A stretch of 64,000 bases of DNA from CAZHAX01 sp964530325 (GTDB lineage: Bacteria > Chloroflexota > Anaerolineae > B4-G1). The notes under the pieces were generated by a model that saw nothing but the letters and a program-made list of their open reading frames with translations, searched no databases and was not told where the DNA came from. This document shows, piece by piece, positions 39,496-49,003 of this stretch (the first letter of the stretch is position 1; each line of letters starts with the position of its first letter). The stretch spans positions 1 to 64,000 of the forward strand of contig CAZHAX010000012.1 in assembly GCA_964530325.1 (NCBI GenBank), in the 5' to 3' direction. The position numbers and the translations under genes were made by a program.

Positions 39496-41967
39496 ATGGA
39501 CCGTCTGCTCCGGTTCTTCACGGACGAGGCCAGACGCGCCCTTCGGGCGGCGCAACAGGAAGCGAAACGGTTGCGTCACGCCCGGATCGGCACAGAACAC
39601 CTCTTGCTCGGCCTTCTCAGGGAGGATTCCGGGGTAGCCTCCTGGGTGCTCCGCCAGCTTGGCCTCCAGACAAGCTCCGTTGAGCACTGGGTCGAGCGGC
39701 TGAGCACCGCTGGCCGGCGTGAGTCATCTCCAGACGCTGAGCTGGATCTGAGCCCGCGGACCGAGAGCGTTCTCGAGCTGGCCAGTGACGAGGCGAGGCG
39801 CCTGAAGGACCCCCGCATTGATACGCACCACCTGCTCCTGGCGCTCGCGCGCCAGACCGACGGAACGGCGTTCCACGTGCTAGGCCAGCTGGGAGTGACG
39901 CCTGATCAGATTATCGGCTACACCGAGCAGCTTCTTGCGCGCCAGCCTTTGTCGCGGCCAAGGGGCAGGAAGAAGACCGGCGGATCGAAGCTGGTCGACC
40001 AACTGGCGACTGACCTGACCGCTCTGGCCGAGAAGGGCAGGCTGGATCCCGTGGTGGGCCGCGAGCGGGAGATCGAGCGTGTGATACAGATCCTTGCCCG
40101 CCGTACGAAGAACAACCCGGCGCTGATCGGCGATCCCGGCGTCGGCAAGACGGCCATTGTCGAAGGGCTGGCTCAACGGATCACGAGCGGCGAGACGCCC
40201 GAGCCCCTGCTGGACAAGCGCGTCCTCCAGCTGGACGTGGGGTCGCTGGTGGCCGGCACGATGTACCGGGGCCAATTCGAAGAGCGCCTGAAGAAGGTTA
40301 TCGACGAGCTGAAGGACTCGCACTGCATCGTGTTCATAGACGAAGTGCACATGCTGGTCGGCGCCGGCTCTGCCGGTTCGTCGGTAGACGCAGCGAACAT
40401 CATGAAGCCGGCGCTGGCCCGCGGCGAGCTGCAGTGCATCGGCGCCACGACGATGGAGGAGTACCGGAAGAACATCGAGGCGGACGCAGCACTGGAGCGC
40501 CGGTTCCAACCGATCGTGGTGGAGGAGCCTACAGCAGAGGAGACGGTCGCCATCCTGCGCGGCATACGGCCTGCATATGAGAGGCATCACCGCCTCCGAA
40601 TCAGCGACGAGGCCCTGGTGACGGCTGTACGGCTCTCGGCCAGGTACATCACGGACCGCTGTCTTCCGGACAAGGCGATCGACGTGATAGACGAGGGAGC
40701 TTCTCGCGTCCGAATGTACAAGACTCCTCACGCCCGGGACCTGCAGCGGCTGTACGCCAGCCTCAAGCGGGTGCAGCGGGACAGGGAGGCGGCTGTCGAG
40801 GAGCAGCGCCACGACGATGCTGCCGCTCTTCGAGATCGCGAGTTCGATCTGCAGGGCGAGCTGGAGACGCTGCGGGCTGACACAGGCGACGACTGCGGGC
40901 CGGTGGTCACTTCCCATGATGTGGCGGAAGTGGTGTCAATGTGGACCGGCGTGCCCCTGGCTCAGCTGCGCAGTGACGAGACCGAGCGTCTGCTGGGCAT
41001 GGAGGAGGCGCTGCACAGGCGCATTGTCGCCCAGGACGAGGCCATCTCGGCGATAGCCAGAGCGGTGCGGCGCGCCCGCGCCGGCCTCAAGGACCCGCGC
41101 CGGCCGATTGGCTCCTTCGTCTTCCTGGGACCGACTGGCGTGGGGAAGACGGAAGTGGCGAAGGCGCTGGCGGAGTTCCTCTTCGGCAGCGAGGAGGCCC
41201 TCCTGCAGTTCGACATGTCCGAATTCATGGAGTCACACAACATAGCCCGCCTCGTAGGAGCGCCGCCCGGCTACGTGGGTTACGATGATGCCGGACAGCT
41301 GACTGAGGCTATTCGCCGCCGGCCCTTCTCGATCGTCGTCTTTGACGAGCTGGAGAAGGCGCATCCGGAGGCGCTGAACGTGCTGTTGCAGATCATGGAT
41401 GAGGGGCAGCTCTCGGACGCGCGGGGTCGGCGCGTCGATTTCCGCAATGCGATCGTCGTGATGACGTCGAACGTCGGCGCGGATCTGATCAAGCGGCAGG
41501 CGGGGCTCGGCTTTTCGCTTCCAGTCGATGCAGACGGCTCCCGGGGCTACGAGAGAATGCGCGATGACCTGTTGGGTGAGCTCAAGAAGGCCTTCCGGCC
41601 CGAGTTCCTCAACCGTGTCGATACGGTCGTCGTCTTTCACGCCCTCAGTCGTGACCACATCGCCCAGATCGTCGATCTCGAGTTGGCCCGGCTGAAGGAG
41701 CGCGTGCGCGATCAGGGAATCGAGCTGCAGGTGTCCGATGAGGCGAGGGCCATGCTGGCTGAAGAGGGCTACTCGGAGGAATACGGAGCTCGCCCGCTTC
41801 GGCAGGTGATCCAGCGCCGGGTCGAGGATTGCGTCTCGGATGCTATCCTGGCCGGAGATGCGAGCTCCGGCGACACCCTGGTTGTCGACGCCGAGCCGCC
41901 CGACAGTTTCGTCTTGCGCACCGGGAGGAGGAGAAGGAAGCGCTCCGCAGAGCAGGTGCCCTCCTGA
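39496..41967 (+). CDS. clpC: ClpC-type AAA+ unfoldase
   Basis: 823 residues. Feeds unfolded proteins to ClpP. Order: Clp-N repeats (about 1-145; FTDEARRALRAAQQEAKRLR, IGTEHLLLGLLRE, DTHHLLLALAR); AAA1 with Walker A GDPGVGKT (212-219), CIVFIDEVHMLVGAG and ERRFQPI; a middle coil with UVR-like VEEQRHDDAAALRDREFDLQ; AAA2 with GPTGVGKT (545-552), VVFDELEKAHPEALNVLLQI and FLNRVDTVVVF. The P-loop around VGAPPGYVGYD is typical of ClpC. The usual companions ctsR and mcsAB are absent; it is instead the second gene of an operon with rpsA. Confidence 0.96.
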   Translation: MDRLLRFFTDEARRALRAAQQEAKRLRHARIGTEHLLLGLLREDSGVASWVLRQLGLQTSSVEHWVERLSTAGRRESSPDAELDLSPRTESVLELASDEARRLKDPRIDTHHLLLALARQTDGTAFHVLGQLGVTPDQIIGYTEQLLARQPLSRPRGRKKTGGSKLVDQLATDLTALAEKGRLDPVVGREREIERVIQILARRTKNNPALIGDPGVGKTAIVEGLAQRITSGETPEPLLDKRVLQLDVGSLVAGTMYRGQFEERLKKVIDELKDSHCIVFIDEVHMLVGAGSAGSSVDAANIMKPALARGELQCIGATTMEEYRKNIEADAALERRFQPIVVEEPTAEETVAILRGIRPAYERHHRLRISDEALVTAVRLSARYITDRCLPDKAIDVIDEGASRVRMYKTPHARDLQRLYASLKRVQRDREAAVEEQRHDDAAALRDREFDLQGELETLRADTGDDCGPVVTSHDVAEVVSMWTGVPLAQLRSDETERLLGMEEALHRRIVAQDEAISAIARAVRRARAGLKDPRRPIGSFVFLGPTGVGKTEVAKALAEFLFGSEEALLQFDMSEFMESHNIARLVGAPPGYVGYDDAGQLTEAIRRRPFSIVVFDELEKAHPEALNVLLQIMDEGQLSDARGRRVDFRNAIVVMTSNVGADLIKRQAGLGFSLPVDADGSRGYERMRDDLLGELKKAFRPEFLNRVDTVVVFHALSRDHIAQIVDLELARLKERVRDQGIELQVSDEARAMLAEEGYSEEYGARPLRQVIQRRVEDCVSDAILAGDASSGDTLVVDAEPPDSFVLRTGRRRRKRSAEQVPS

Positions 41968-41982
41968 CGCTCGGCGCTCGCG

Positions 41983-43188
41983 CTAGCCCTCGTAGGCAGC
42001 TTCGACAAGGGGCACGATCGAACTCCAGTCGTATCCTCTCTCTGCAAAAAGGCGCCCCGCCCGGCCCAGTGCCTTACGCCTCTGGGGATCGCTTAGCAGC
42101 TTGAGAATGGCTGCAGAGAAGGCCTCTGACGTGTCCGCCAGCAGCAGCTGGCGGCCGTCAGCAACCGGGAAACCCTCGGCGCCAAGCGTGGTCGACACGA
42201 TCGCCTTTCCCATCGCCATCGCCTCGAGTAGCTTAAGGCGTGTCCCGCCACCGGAGCGGAGCGGGGCCACGTAGACCGCAGCTCGGGCGATGTAGGGACG
42301 GACGTCGTCAACGTGGCCAGTGAGAGTCACACCCTCGCGGCCCGCGAGCGCGTGCAGGCGGCGATGGGGACGTTGGCCAACCGCGAGGAAATGAGCCCTT
42401 GGCGCTTCCGCCCTCACGAGGGGTAGGATCTCACGGGCAAACCAGAGGACGGCGTCGACGTTTGGCCGGAAGTCCATCGTGCCCGTGAAGACGAGGTCCG
42501 CCCCGCCGGGGCCTGCTTGAGCATCGGGAACTGGCCGATAGTACTGCGTGTCGACGCCATTGGGGACAACTGCCACCCTCAGGTCGCCTACCAGGCACCG
42601 GAGTGCCCGTGCGTCGGCATCGGACACCGCCAACACCCGATCGGACCGCCTGCAAACCTCTGACTCGTACTTCCTAAGGCGCAGCCATTGTACAAGAGAG
42701 TAGATGGCGCCGGTCCACCGCGCAGGCGTGCGCAGGTCGGCCAGGAAGACGCGTCTCTGGAGCAGGTGCTCGCAGTTGAGGTCGTCGAATACAATCAGAG
42801 GCCGCGGTTCGGCCTCTTCCAGAACGCTGAGGTACGGGGCCATCTCTATGCCAGCGATCTGTGCGACGTCGAATGCTTCCTCCGCCAGCCAGCGTCCCAG
42901 TAGTTGACTGTAGGCTTCCGACGCTAACCTGAGTGCCATATCCGGTCGCCGGCTGGCCAGCAACCCCCGTAGCCGCTCGCCCATCGTCCTCTCAGGCGCC
43001 CTTACTACCTCCACGCGACCCAGCTGCGCCAGGGCGGAAGGGACGCTCTCCTCCTGGTCCGGACCGAGGAAGGAGAGAACCGCCATCTCGTGGCGAGCAG
43101 CCAGATTTGACATCAGCCCCCAGCTGCGCAGAGACGTTCCCTTCTGGGGAGGATAGGGCAGCTGGGGAGTTAGAAACAGTATCTTCAT
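41983..43188 (-). CDS. GT4-family glycosyltransferase (sugar-transferase type)
   Basis: 401 residues, GT-B fold. The N-terminal half has MKILFLTPQLPYPPQKGTSL, the donor-fold entry, and IVFDDLNCEHLLQRR. The C-terminal half has VVPNGVDTQYYRPV, LVFTGTMDFRPNVDAVLWFA, VAPLRSGGGTRLKLLEAMAM and GKAIVSTTLGAEGF, where the E in LLEAMAMG is the nucleotide-sugar ribose contact. The pattern matches a subgroup often found in exopolysaccharide clusters. It overlaps the next upstream glycosyltransferase by 4 bp, so the two act in one pathway. Only 15 bp separate its stop from the convergent clpC stop. Confidence 0.9.
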   Translation of the reverse strand: MKILFLTPQLPYPPQKGTSLRSWGLMSNLAARHEMAVLSFLGPDQEESVPSALAQLGRVEVVRAPERTMGERLRGLLASRRPDMALRLASEAYSQLLGRWLAEEAFDVAQIAGIEMAPYLSVLEEAEPRPLIVFDDLNCEHLLQRRVFLADLRTPARWTGAIYSLVQWLRLRKYESEVCRRSDRVLAVSDADARALRCLVGDLRVAVVPNGVDTQYYRPVPDAQAGPGGADLVFTGTMDFRPNVDAVLWFAREILPLVRAEAPRAHFLAVGQRPHRRLHALAGREGVTLTGHVDDVRPYIARAAVYVAPLRSGGGTRLKLLEAMAMGKAIVSTTLGAEGFPVADGRQLLLADTSEAFSAAILKLLSDPQRRKALGRAGRLFAERGYDWSSIVPLVEAAYEG

Positions 43189-44294
43189 TCCGCGACCAGC
43201 CTGCGGTATGCCTGGAGCGTTCTTGCCGCCGTGGAACTCCAGGTGAACTGCGAAGCCTGCTCGAGACCTCGCTCTCGAAGGCGAGATCGCAGCCTCTCGT
43301 CGAGGAGAGCCTGCTCCAACGCCGCTGCGATGCCTTCAATGTCCTCGGGGTCGACGAACAGGCCGGCGTCGCCCACCACCTCCGGCAGGGCGCCCCGCCT
43401 GGCGACGACCACCGGCGTGCCGCATACCATGGCCTCGAGCGCGGGTAGGCCGAAGCCTTCGTAGAAGGACGGCATAGCGAGGACGCCTGCCCCGCCGTAG
43501 AGGCCTGGCAGGTCCGAGTCCGGCACGCTCTGGAGCAGGCGTACCCGGCTCTCAAGATCGAGGGAGTCTATCTCCTGGAAGACCTCGTCGTAGAGCCATC
43601 CTTTCTCGCCGGCAAGGACCAGGGGTGCATCGCAGCGCCCTCGCTCGGCCAGCAGTCGGTACGCGCGGAGCAGGCCGACGAGGTTCTTGCGGGGTTCCAG
43701 AGTGCCCACGAAGAGGACGTAGCCGGGGCTCAGGCCATAGCTGCCGACAACCCGCTCTACCGCTTCCCCATCTGGGCGCCGGAGGGCTGGGTCGGCCGCC
43801 AGGGACGTTACCGTTACTCTATCTGGAGCGACCCCGAGCAGAGACGTGAGGTCGCCTGCCGTGGCCTGCGAAATAGCCAGGACGTGATCGGCCCGCTCGA
43901 CAGCCCATCCAATCTGCTTGTTGTAGTAGCGCTGGCTCTCGTCTGTCAGGAAGTGCGGGTAACGCAGAAAGCTCAAGTCCTGTACGGTGATAATGCTCCG
44001 CCGGTATCCGAAGCCGGGCGGTATGAAGTCCGGGCTGTGGAGCAGATCCGGCCGAAGCCGGGCCACCTCCAGGCCCATGGCCCACCGCTCGAAGCGGTGG
44101 TGGGAAGGGGTCCAGCAGGGGACGGGACGGAAGTTGGGTCCCGGCACTGGCGGTGAGAGCTGTTTTCGGCTGTGCAGCACAAGGTACTCAGTGTCGCCGT
44201 CGAGAGCTGCAAGCGCCTCGAGCAGCAACACAACGTAGCGGCGCATTCCGCCGCTGGAGTAGTAGACAATACGGGCATCGATGGCGATCCGCAT
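43185..44294 (-). CDS. GT4-family glycosyltransferase (mannosyltransferase-like)
   Basis: 369 residues. GT-B blocks: MRIAIDARIVYYSSGGMRRY, LLHSPDFIPPGFGYRRSIIT, HVLAISQATAGDLTSLLGV, YVLFVGTLEPRKNLVGLLRA and AMPSFYEGFGLPALEAMVCG; the ExFGxPxxE signature is complete. ATG 44294 is chosen because the longer frame to 44312 would start inside the -10 box; the predicted leader is only about 10 nt, too short for a normal ribosome site. First gene of the pair, making or extending a surface polysaccharide or glycolipid. Confidence 0.92.
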   Translation of the reverse strand: MRIAIDARIVYYSSGGMRRYVVLLLEALAALDGDTEYLVLHSRKQLSPPVPGPNFRPVPCWTPSHHRFERWAMGLEVARLRPDLLHSPDFIPPGFGYRRSIITVQDLSFLRYPHFLTDESQRYYNKQIGWAVERADHVLAISQATAGDLTSLLGVAPDRVTVTSLAADPALRRPDGEAVERVVGSYGLSPGYVLFVGTLEPRKNLVGLLRAYRLLAERGRCDAPLVLAGEKGWLYDEVFQEIDSLDLESRVRLLQSVPDSDLPGLYGGAGVLAMPSFYEGFGLPALEAMVCGTPVVVARRGALPEVVGDAGLFVDPEDIEGIAAALEQALLDERLRSRLRERGLEQASQFTWSSTAARTLQAYRRLVAE

Positions 44295-44310
44295 GGCCTG
44301 GCCTGCGGCC

Positions 44311-44338
44311 ATTATAGTGGCAGGCTAGCCTCTGTCAA
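44311..44338 (-). promoter_or_regulatory. Promoter of the glycosyltransferase pair
   Basis: Minus strand TTGACA (44338-44333), 16-bp spacer, TATAAT (44316-44311): both hexamers match the consensus perfectly. Confidence 0.75.
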
Positions 44339-44380
44339 CTGCCACACTGAAGCTGGCCAGCTCATCAGTCGCCGATCTCG

Positions 44381-44409
44381 TTGCTCCGGCCCTTGAACGA
44401 TGCTATAAT
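44381..44409 (+). promoter_or_regulatory. Promoter of the coiled-coil-selB operon
   Basis: TTGCTC (44381-44386), 17-bp spacer, TATAAT (44404-44409). Confidence 0.7.
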
Positions 44410-44447
44410 CACGGGCAGTTATCCGAAGCAGACGGTGGGAGGGCGAG

Positions 44448-45566
44448 ATGGCGAAGAAGACGAGTGCACCCAAGAAGGCATCGTCCAGAACCCCTGCAGC
44501 CACGACCAAACTGGTGGACGACCTGGTGGAACAGCGCCAGCAGGATGCTGCTGCGATCGCCTCGCTCCAGGAGCGTGAGGCCGAGCAGGTTGAGTTGTTC
44601 GCAGAACAGGACAAGCTGATCAAGGAGCTCCGGGCCGAGCTGGCTGCTGCTCTGGATCAGCGCGAAACGGAGTGGCAGAGCCAGCGAGCGGAGCTTGAGC
44701 AATCGCGCCGCACAGAGGGGGAAAAGCTGGCGAAGCAGCTTCGGGAATCGCTCCGATACGATGAGCAGCTGGAGGCCAGGCGGGCCGACGTCAAGCGGCT
44801 TGACGAGACCGTGGAGCGTCTGGCCAAGCAGGTCGCCGAGCTGACGAGGACTGGCGGTGGCACAGCCGGCTCTGGAGCAGAGCCAGCCGATGCCGCAACC
44901 CTCCACCGCCTCGGTGGGCTTGAGCAGAGCTCGCGCAAGCTGGCCAGGGATCTGGAAGCGCAGGAGAGTGCGGCGGCGCTGGTGAAGGAGGCTGTGCAGA
45001 AGCAACTAAACGAGGCCAGCCGCCAGCTGGACGAAGTCAAACGGTCGCTGGAGGACGTACGAACAACCGAAGCCAGGAGTCAGCAGCGGATGACCGAGTC
45101 CCACCAGCGGATGAAGGAGTTCGACCAGTTCTTCGACGAGTGGCGGGCCCACAAGCAGCTCTACGAGCAGCAGTACCAGCGCAGCAGACAGGTCGTGGAG
45201 AAACTGGAGGCACTGCAGTCGCAGCTGGCGAGCAGGCAGAACGAGATTGCCGAGATCCAGCGCATTGGCGCGGAGCGTGTGAAGGGTGAGTGGGATGAAT
45301 GGCGGGCATCCGCCCAGGAGACGCTTCGCGGCTACCAGTCGGCGGTGGATGAACAGTGGCGCCACCACGAACGGCGAGCTCAGGAGCTCAAGGACGTGCT
45401 TGACCGCCTGGTCGAGCGCGCTGACGCGCACCAGGAGTTGCTCAGTTCGCTGATCGATCTGCAGCGAGCGCAGCTGGAGCATAGCAGGGAGGCGGGCGAT
45501 GCGCTCAGCCGTGCAGACCGCCTCTTGAGTTCCGCTCGGGCTCCTGGTCCGCGCAGGGCTGAGTAG
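44448..45566 (+). CDS. Long coiled-coil protein of unknown function
   Basis: 372 residues. After a Lys/Ala/Ser-rich, basic N-terminus (MAKKTSAPKKASSRTPAATT), nearly the whole protein is heptad-like and rich in Glu, Gln, Arg and Ala, as in LIKELRAELAAALDQRETEW, EARRADVKRLDETVERLAKQ and RQVVEKLEALQSQLASRQNE. A flexible break (RTGGGTAGSGAEPAD) at about 141-155 splits it into two coils. No membrane segment and no enzyme motif. A basic tail followed by coils could suit a nucleoid- or ribosome-associated or structural role, but this is open. It is 10 bp upstream of selB, in one operon. Confidence 0.75.
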   Translation: MAKKTSAPKKASSRTPAATTKLVDDLVEQRQQDAAAIASLQEREAEQVELFAEQDKLIKELRAELAAALDQRETEWQSQRAELEQSRRTEGEKLAKQLRESLRYDEQLEARRADVKRLDETVERLAKQVAELTRTGGGTAGSGAEPADAATLHRLGGLEQSSRKLARDLEAQESAAALVKEAVQKQLNEASRQLDEVKRSLEDVRTTEARSQQRMTESHQRMKEFDQFFDEWRAHKQLYEQQYQRSRQVVEKLEALQSQLASRQNEIAEIQRIGAERVKGEWDEWRASAQETLRGYQSAVDEQWRHHERRAQELKDVLDRLVERADAHQELLSSLIDLQRAQLEHSREAGDALSRADRLLSSARAPGPRRAE

Positions 45567-45576
45567 GAGCAGCTTC

Positions 45577-47478
45577 GTGCACGTCGTCGGCACCGCTGGG
45601 CACGTAGACCACGGCAAGTCCACGCTCGTCCACGCTCTGAGCGGCATCGACCCGGATCGGCTCCGCGAGGAAAAGGAGCGTGAGATGACGATCGATCTCG
45701 GCTTCGCCTGGCTCACGCTGCCAGGCGGCGGGTCGGTCGGGGTTGTCGACGTACCGGGGCACCGTGACTTCATCGAGAACATGCTGGCCGGCGTCGGCGG
45801 CATCGACGCGGCGCTGCTGGTGGTCGCTGCCGACGAGGGGGTCAAGCCACAGACTCGGGAGCACCTGGCCATTCTCGACCTGCTCGGCGTGGACAAGGGT
45901 GTCGTAGCCCTTACGAAGGTGGACCTGTCCGAGAGCGAGGAGTGGACGGATCTCGTCGCCGAGGAGGTCGGGAAGGTCTTGGAGGGCACCGGGCTCCAGG
46001 GTGCTCCCATAGTCCCCGTCTCGGCGCGTACGGGTCAAGGTCTGGACGATCTGATCGCGGCGCTCGAACTGGCGCTGGCCGAGGTGGGCGAGCGCCCCGA
46101 CAAGGGACGGCCGAGGCTTCCTGTCGACAGGGTCTTCTCCATCAGCGGATTCGGGACGGTGGTCACAGGGACCCTCGAGGGCGGCTCGTTCACCAAAGGC
46201 CAGGAGGTAGAAATACTGCCCCCAGGGCGCCGCGCGCGCATACGGGGAGTGCAGACACACAAGGAAACGGTGGACAGAGCGGTTCCGGGCAGCCGCGTCG
46301 CTCTGAACCTGTCGGGGGTGGCGAAGAGCGACCTCAAACGTGGGGATGTCGTCGCCTCGCCCGGTTGGCTGCAGCCTACGGTCCTGGCCGACGTCCGGCT
46401 CCGTCATCTGGCGGACGCTGCCCGGCCGCTGCGCCACAATGCCCGCGTCAAGTTCTTCTGGGGGGCAACCGAACAGATGGCCAGTGTGCGCCTGCTGGAT
46501 CGGGACGCGCTGGTGCCAGGAGATTCGAGCTGGGCGCAGCTGAAGCTGGACCAGCCGGTGCCGCTGGTGCGGGGCGACCGTTTCGTTATCCGCATCCCCT
46601 CCCCGCCTGCAACCGTCGGCGGAGGGGTCGTCGTTGACCCCATGCCGGGGCGGACTCACCGCCGTTCGCGTCCGGACGTCCTTGCGCGACTGGAAACGCT
46701 GGCCCGGGGAACGCCGGACGAGATGCTGGTAGGGCAGCTTGAGCGCCTGGGCCCAAGCACAGCCGCCACTCTCCTCTCTGCAGTGCCTCAGGTCGAGGCC
46801 GGCGACGAACTGGTCTCACGGTTGGTCGATTCGGGCGACCTGGTCGCCCTGGGGAGTGATGGCTATGCTGGTCAGATGGAGCACGGCATGCTGCTGGCGA
46901 CGAGCGCCTGGTGGTCGACTGTGGCCGGCAAGCTGCGGGACAAGCTGGCCAGCTATCATGATGAATACCCGCTGCGCGCTGGGATCAGCCGGGAGGCGTT
47001 GCGCAGCGGCCTCGGCCTCGAGCCCAAAGTGTTCGGTGGCGTGGTGGGACGGGCTGCCGCCGAGGGCATGGTGGTTGACGAGGGGGCGACCATACGCCTG
47101 GCCTCGCACGAAGTGCGACTGAGCGAGGTCCAAGAGGAAGCGGTCGGGGCGCTGCTCGCCGCTTTCGCGACAAGTCCCTATCTAACGCCGTCGGCGAAAG
47201 AGAGCCGCGCCGCCGTCGGCCCGGAAGTCCTGGACATCCTCATTGGCAGAGGAGACCTGGTGCAGGTCTCGGACGAGGTGCTCTTCCTGGCCGATACGTA
47301 TGGAGAGATAGTGGCCCGCGTCCGAGACGTGATCGAGAGAGAAGGCAGCACAACCCTGGCTCAGGTGCGGGACATGCTGGGAACCAGCCGGAAGTACGCT
47401 CAGGCCCTCCTGGAGCACCTCGATTCACAGGGGATCACTAGACGAGAGGGGGACGTGAGGGTCCTCGGGCCTTCTTAG
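45577..47478 (+). CDS. selB: Selenocysteine-specific translation elongation factor SelB
   Basis: 633 residues. SelB brings Sec-tRNA to in-frame UGA codons that carry a SECIS element. The N-terminal GTPase has G1 GTAGHVDHGKSTL, EEKEREMTIDLGFAWL, G3 DVPGHRDF and G4 TKVD. Two EF-Tu-like beta barrels (about 175-340) include VFSISGFGTVVTGTLEGG. The C-terminal third contains winged-helix repeats ending QVRDMLGTSRKYAQALLEHL, which bind SECIS RNA. Translation starts at GTG 45577. selA, selC and selD are not in the window, and I see no gene here that needs UGA read-through. Confidence 0.94.
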   Translation: MHVVGTAGHVDHGKSTLVHALSGIDPDRLREEKEREMTIDLGFAWLTLPGGGSVGVVDVPGHRDFIENMLAGVGGIDAALLVVAADEGVKPQTREHLAILDLLGVDKGVVALTKVDLSESEEWTDLVAEEVGKVLEGTGLQGAPIVPVSARTGQGLDDLIAALELALAEVGERPDKGRPRLPVDRVFSISGFGTVVTGTLEGGSFTKGQEVEILPPGRRARIRGVQTHKETVDRAVPGSRVALNLSGVAKSDLKRGDVVASPGWLQPTVLADVRLRHLADAARPLRHNARVKFFWGATEQMASVRLLDRDALVPGDSSWAQLKLDQPVPLVRGDRFVIRIPSPPATVGGGVVVDPMPGRTHRRSRPDVLARLETLARGTPDEMLVGQLERLGPSTAATLLSAVPQVEAGDELVSRLVDSGDLVALGSDGYAGQMEHGMLLATSAWWSTVAGKLRDKLASYHDEYPLRAGISREALRSGLGLEPKVFGGVVGRAAAEGMVVDEGATIRLASHEVRLSEVQEEAVGALLAAFATSPYLTPSAKESRAAVGPEVLDILIGRGDLVQVSDEVLFLADTYGEIVARVRDVIEREGSTTLAQVRDMLGTSRKYAQALLEHLDSQGITRREGDVRVLGPS

Positions 47479-47551
47479 GCCACCTTACACTGCATAGCCG
47501 CCTGGGGTCAACTGCAGGGCCGCAGATGGCGATGCCAGCTTGGCAGTGGCA

Positions 47552-48913
47552 TCAACCCTTGCGTGCCCGCCGCAGCTTTCTCAACCGCTCGATTATCTCC
47601 CGTTCGTATCCGCGGCCGCCGGGGCTGAACCAGCCCCCCTCCACCCCGTCCGGGAGGTACTGCTGGTCTACCCAGCCTTCTGCCTCTGCATGAGGGCTGC
47701 GGTACCCCTCATGCTCTCCCATAGTGCGCCGGTAGTGATCGCGCAGCCCTCCTTTGAAGACTTCGCTCTTGTCCCGCAGGTGGATCGGCACGTCGCCAGC
47801 GCCCTGCTCCTCGACCGCGCTCAGCGCTCGCCAGTAGGCGCCTGCGGAGTCGGACTTGGGCGCTGTGGCCAGGTAGAGCGTGGCCAGGCTGAGGTGATAC
47901 TGACCTTCCGGCATTCCCACCCATTCGAATGCGCGGGCGCAGGCGTCGACGACGACTACGGCCTGAGGATCCGCCAGTCCAACGTCCTCCGCTGCCAGAA
48001 TGTAGAGACGGCGGAGGATGAAACGCGGGTCCTCGCCTGCCGCGACCATCTTTGCTAGCCAATAGAGAGCTGCGTCCGGGTCGCTGCCTCTGACGGACTT
48101 GATGAAAGCGGAGACGGTGTCGTAGTGCTCGTCCCCCGCCCTGTCGTAGCGGAGGGCGCGCCGCTGGATCGAGTCCTCTGCGATGTCCAATGTTATGTCA
48201 ACGTGGCCGTCTTCGCCGGGCGGCGAGCTCTCGACGGCTAGCTCGAGCGCGTTCAGCGCCGCCCGGGCATCGCCGCCCGCGATGCGGACCAGGTGTTCCA
48301 GGGCCTCGCTGCCCAGGCGCACCTGGCGCCCTCCGTAGCCCCGCTCGCCATCGTCGAGCGCGCTGCGGAGTATGGCCTCCACGTCCTGATCGGCGAGGGG
48401 TTTGAACTGGAAGACGCGCGAGCGTGAGACGAGGGGCGGAATGACCTCGAAGTAGGGGTTCTCGGTGGTGGCCCCGATCAGGACAACGGTCCCCTCCTCG
48501 ACGTGGGGGAGCAGGGCATCCTGCTGAGACTTGTTCCAGCGGTGAATCTCATCGACCAGCAAGATGGTCCGCTGGCCGTACAGCGCCCGTCTCTCGCGGG
48601 CCTGCTCGATGATGCGGCGCAGATCGGCCACGCCGGCAAGCACTGCGCTGATCGTCTCGAAGTGACTGGAGGTGGTATTGGCTATGATTCTGGCCAGCGT
48701 GGTCTTGCCGGTGCCTGGGGGGCCCCAGAAGACGAGCGACGAGAAGAGCCTATCGGCCTCAATTGCCCGGCGCAGCAGTCGTCCGGGGCCGACGATGTGC
48801 TCCTGGCCAGAGAACTCCTCCAGCGAGCGAGGGCGCATGCGTGCGGCCAGCGGGGCCTCAGCCTCGAGCTGTGAGCGACGGGCCTGCTCGAATAGATCCA
48901 TCGTGCCTGACAT
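47552..48913 (-). CDS. rarA: Replication-associated recombination protein RarA/MgsA
   Basis: 453 residues. This clamp-loader-like AAA+ ATPase acts at stalled replication forks. Walker A GPPGTGKTTLARIIA, Walker B ILLVDEIHRWNK, sensor GATTENPYFEVIPPLVSRSR and the C-terminal tetramer domain (GSDPDAALYWLAKMVAAGED, ALYWLA and QYLPDGVEG) are in order. HRWNK replaces the usual HRFNK, a small change. ATG 48901 (MDLFEQ) may be the real start, since neither has a strong ribosome site. Confidence 0.95.
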   Translation of the reverse strand: MSGTMDLFEQARRSQLEAEAPLAARMRPRSLEEFSGQEHIVGPGRLLRRAIEADRLFSSLVFWGPPGTGKTTLARIIANTTSSHFETISAVLAGVADLRRIIEQARERRALYGQRTILLVDEIHRWNKSQQDALLPHVEEGTVVLIGATTENPYFEVIPPLVSRSRVFQFKPLADQDVEAILRSALDDGERGYGGRQVRLGSEALEHLVRIAGGDARAALNALELAVESSPPGEDGHVDITLDIAEDSIQRRALRYDRAGDEHYDTVSAFIKSVRGSDPDAALYWLAKMVAAGEDPRFILRRLYILAAEDVGLADPQAVVVVDACARAFEWVGMPEGQYHLSLATLYLATAPKSDSAGAYWRALSAVEEQGAGDVPIHLRDKSEVFKGGLRDHYRRTMGEHEGYRSPHAEAEGWVDQQYLPDGVEGGWFSPGGRGYEREIIERLRKLRRARKG

Positions 48914-49003
48914 ATCTAGTCACGCTGGGACGGCAGCGACCCCGGGCAGACGGCTGCCAGGTTCCGAGTGGCCAGGGGCGTCGCGACGCACGGGCAAGAT
49001 GGC

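Noticed and set aside
39880..40917. 345-codon open frame on the minus strand
   Set aside because: Antisense to clpC; no protein-like motifs, and clpC is certain.
45505..46659. 384-codon open frame on the minus strand
   Set aside because: Shadow of selB and the end of the coiled-coil gene.
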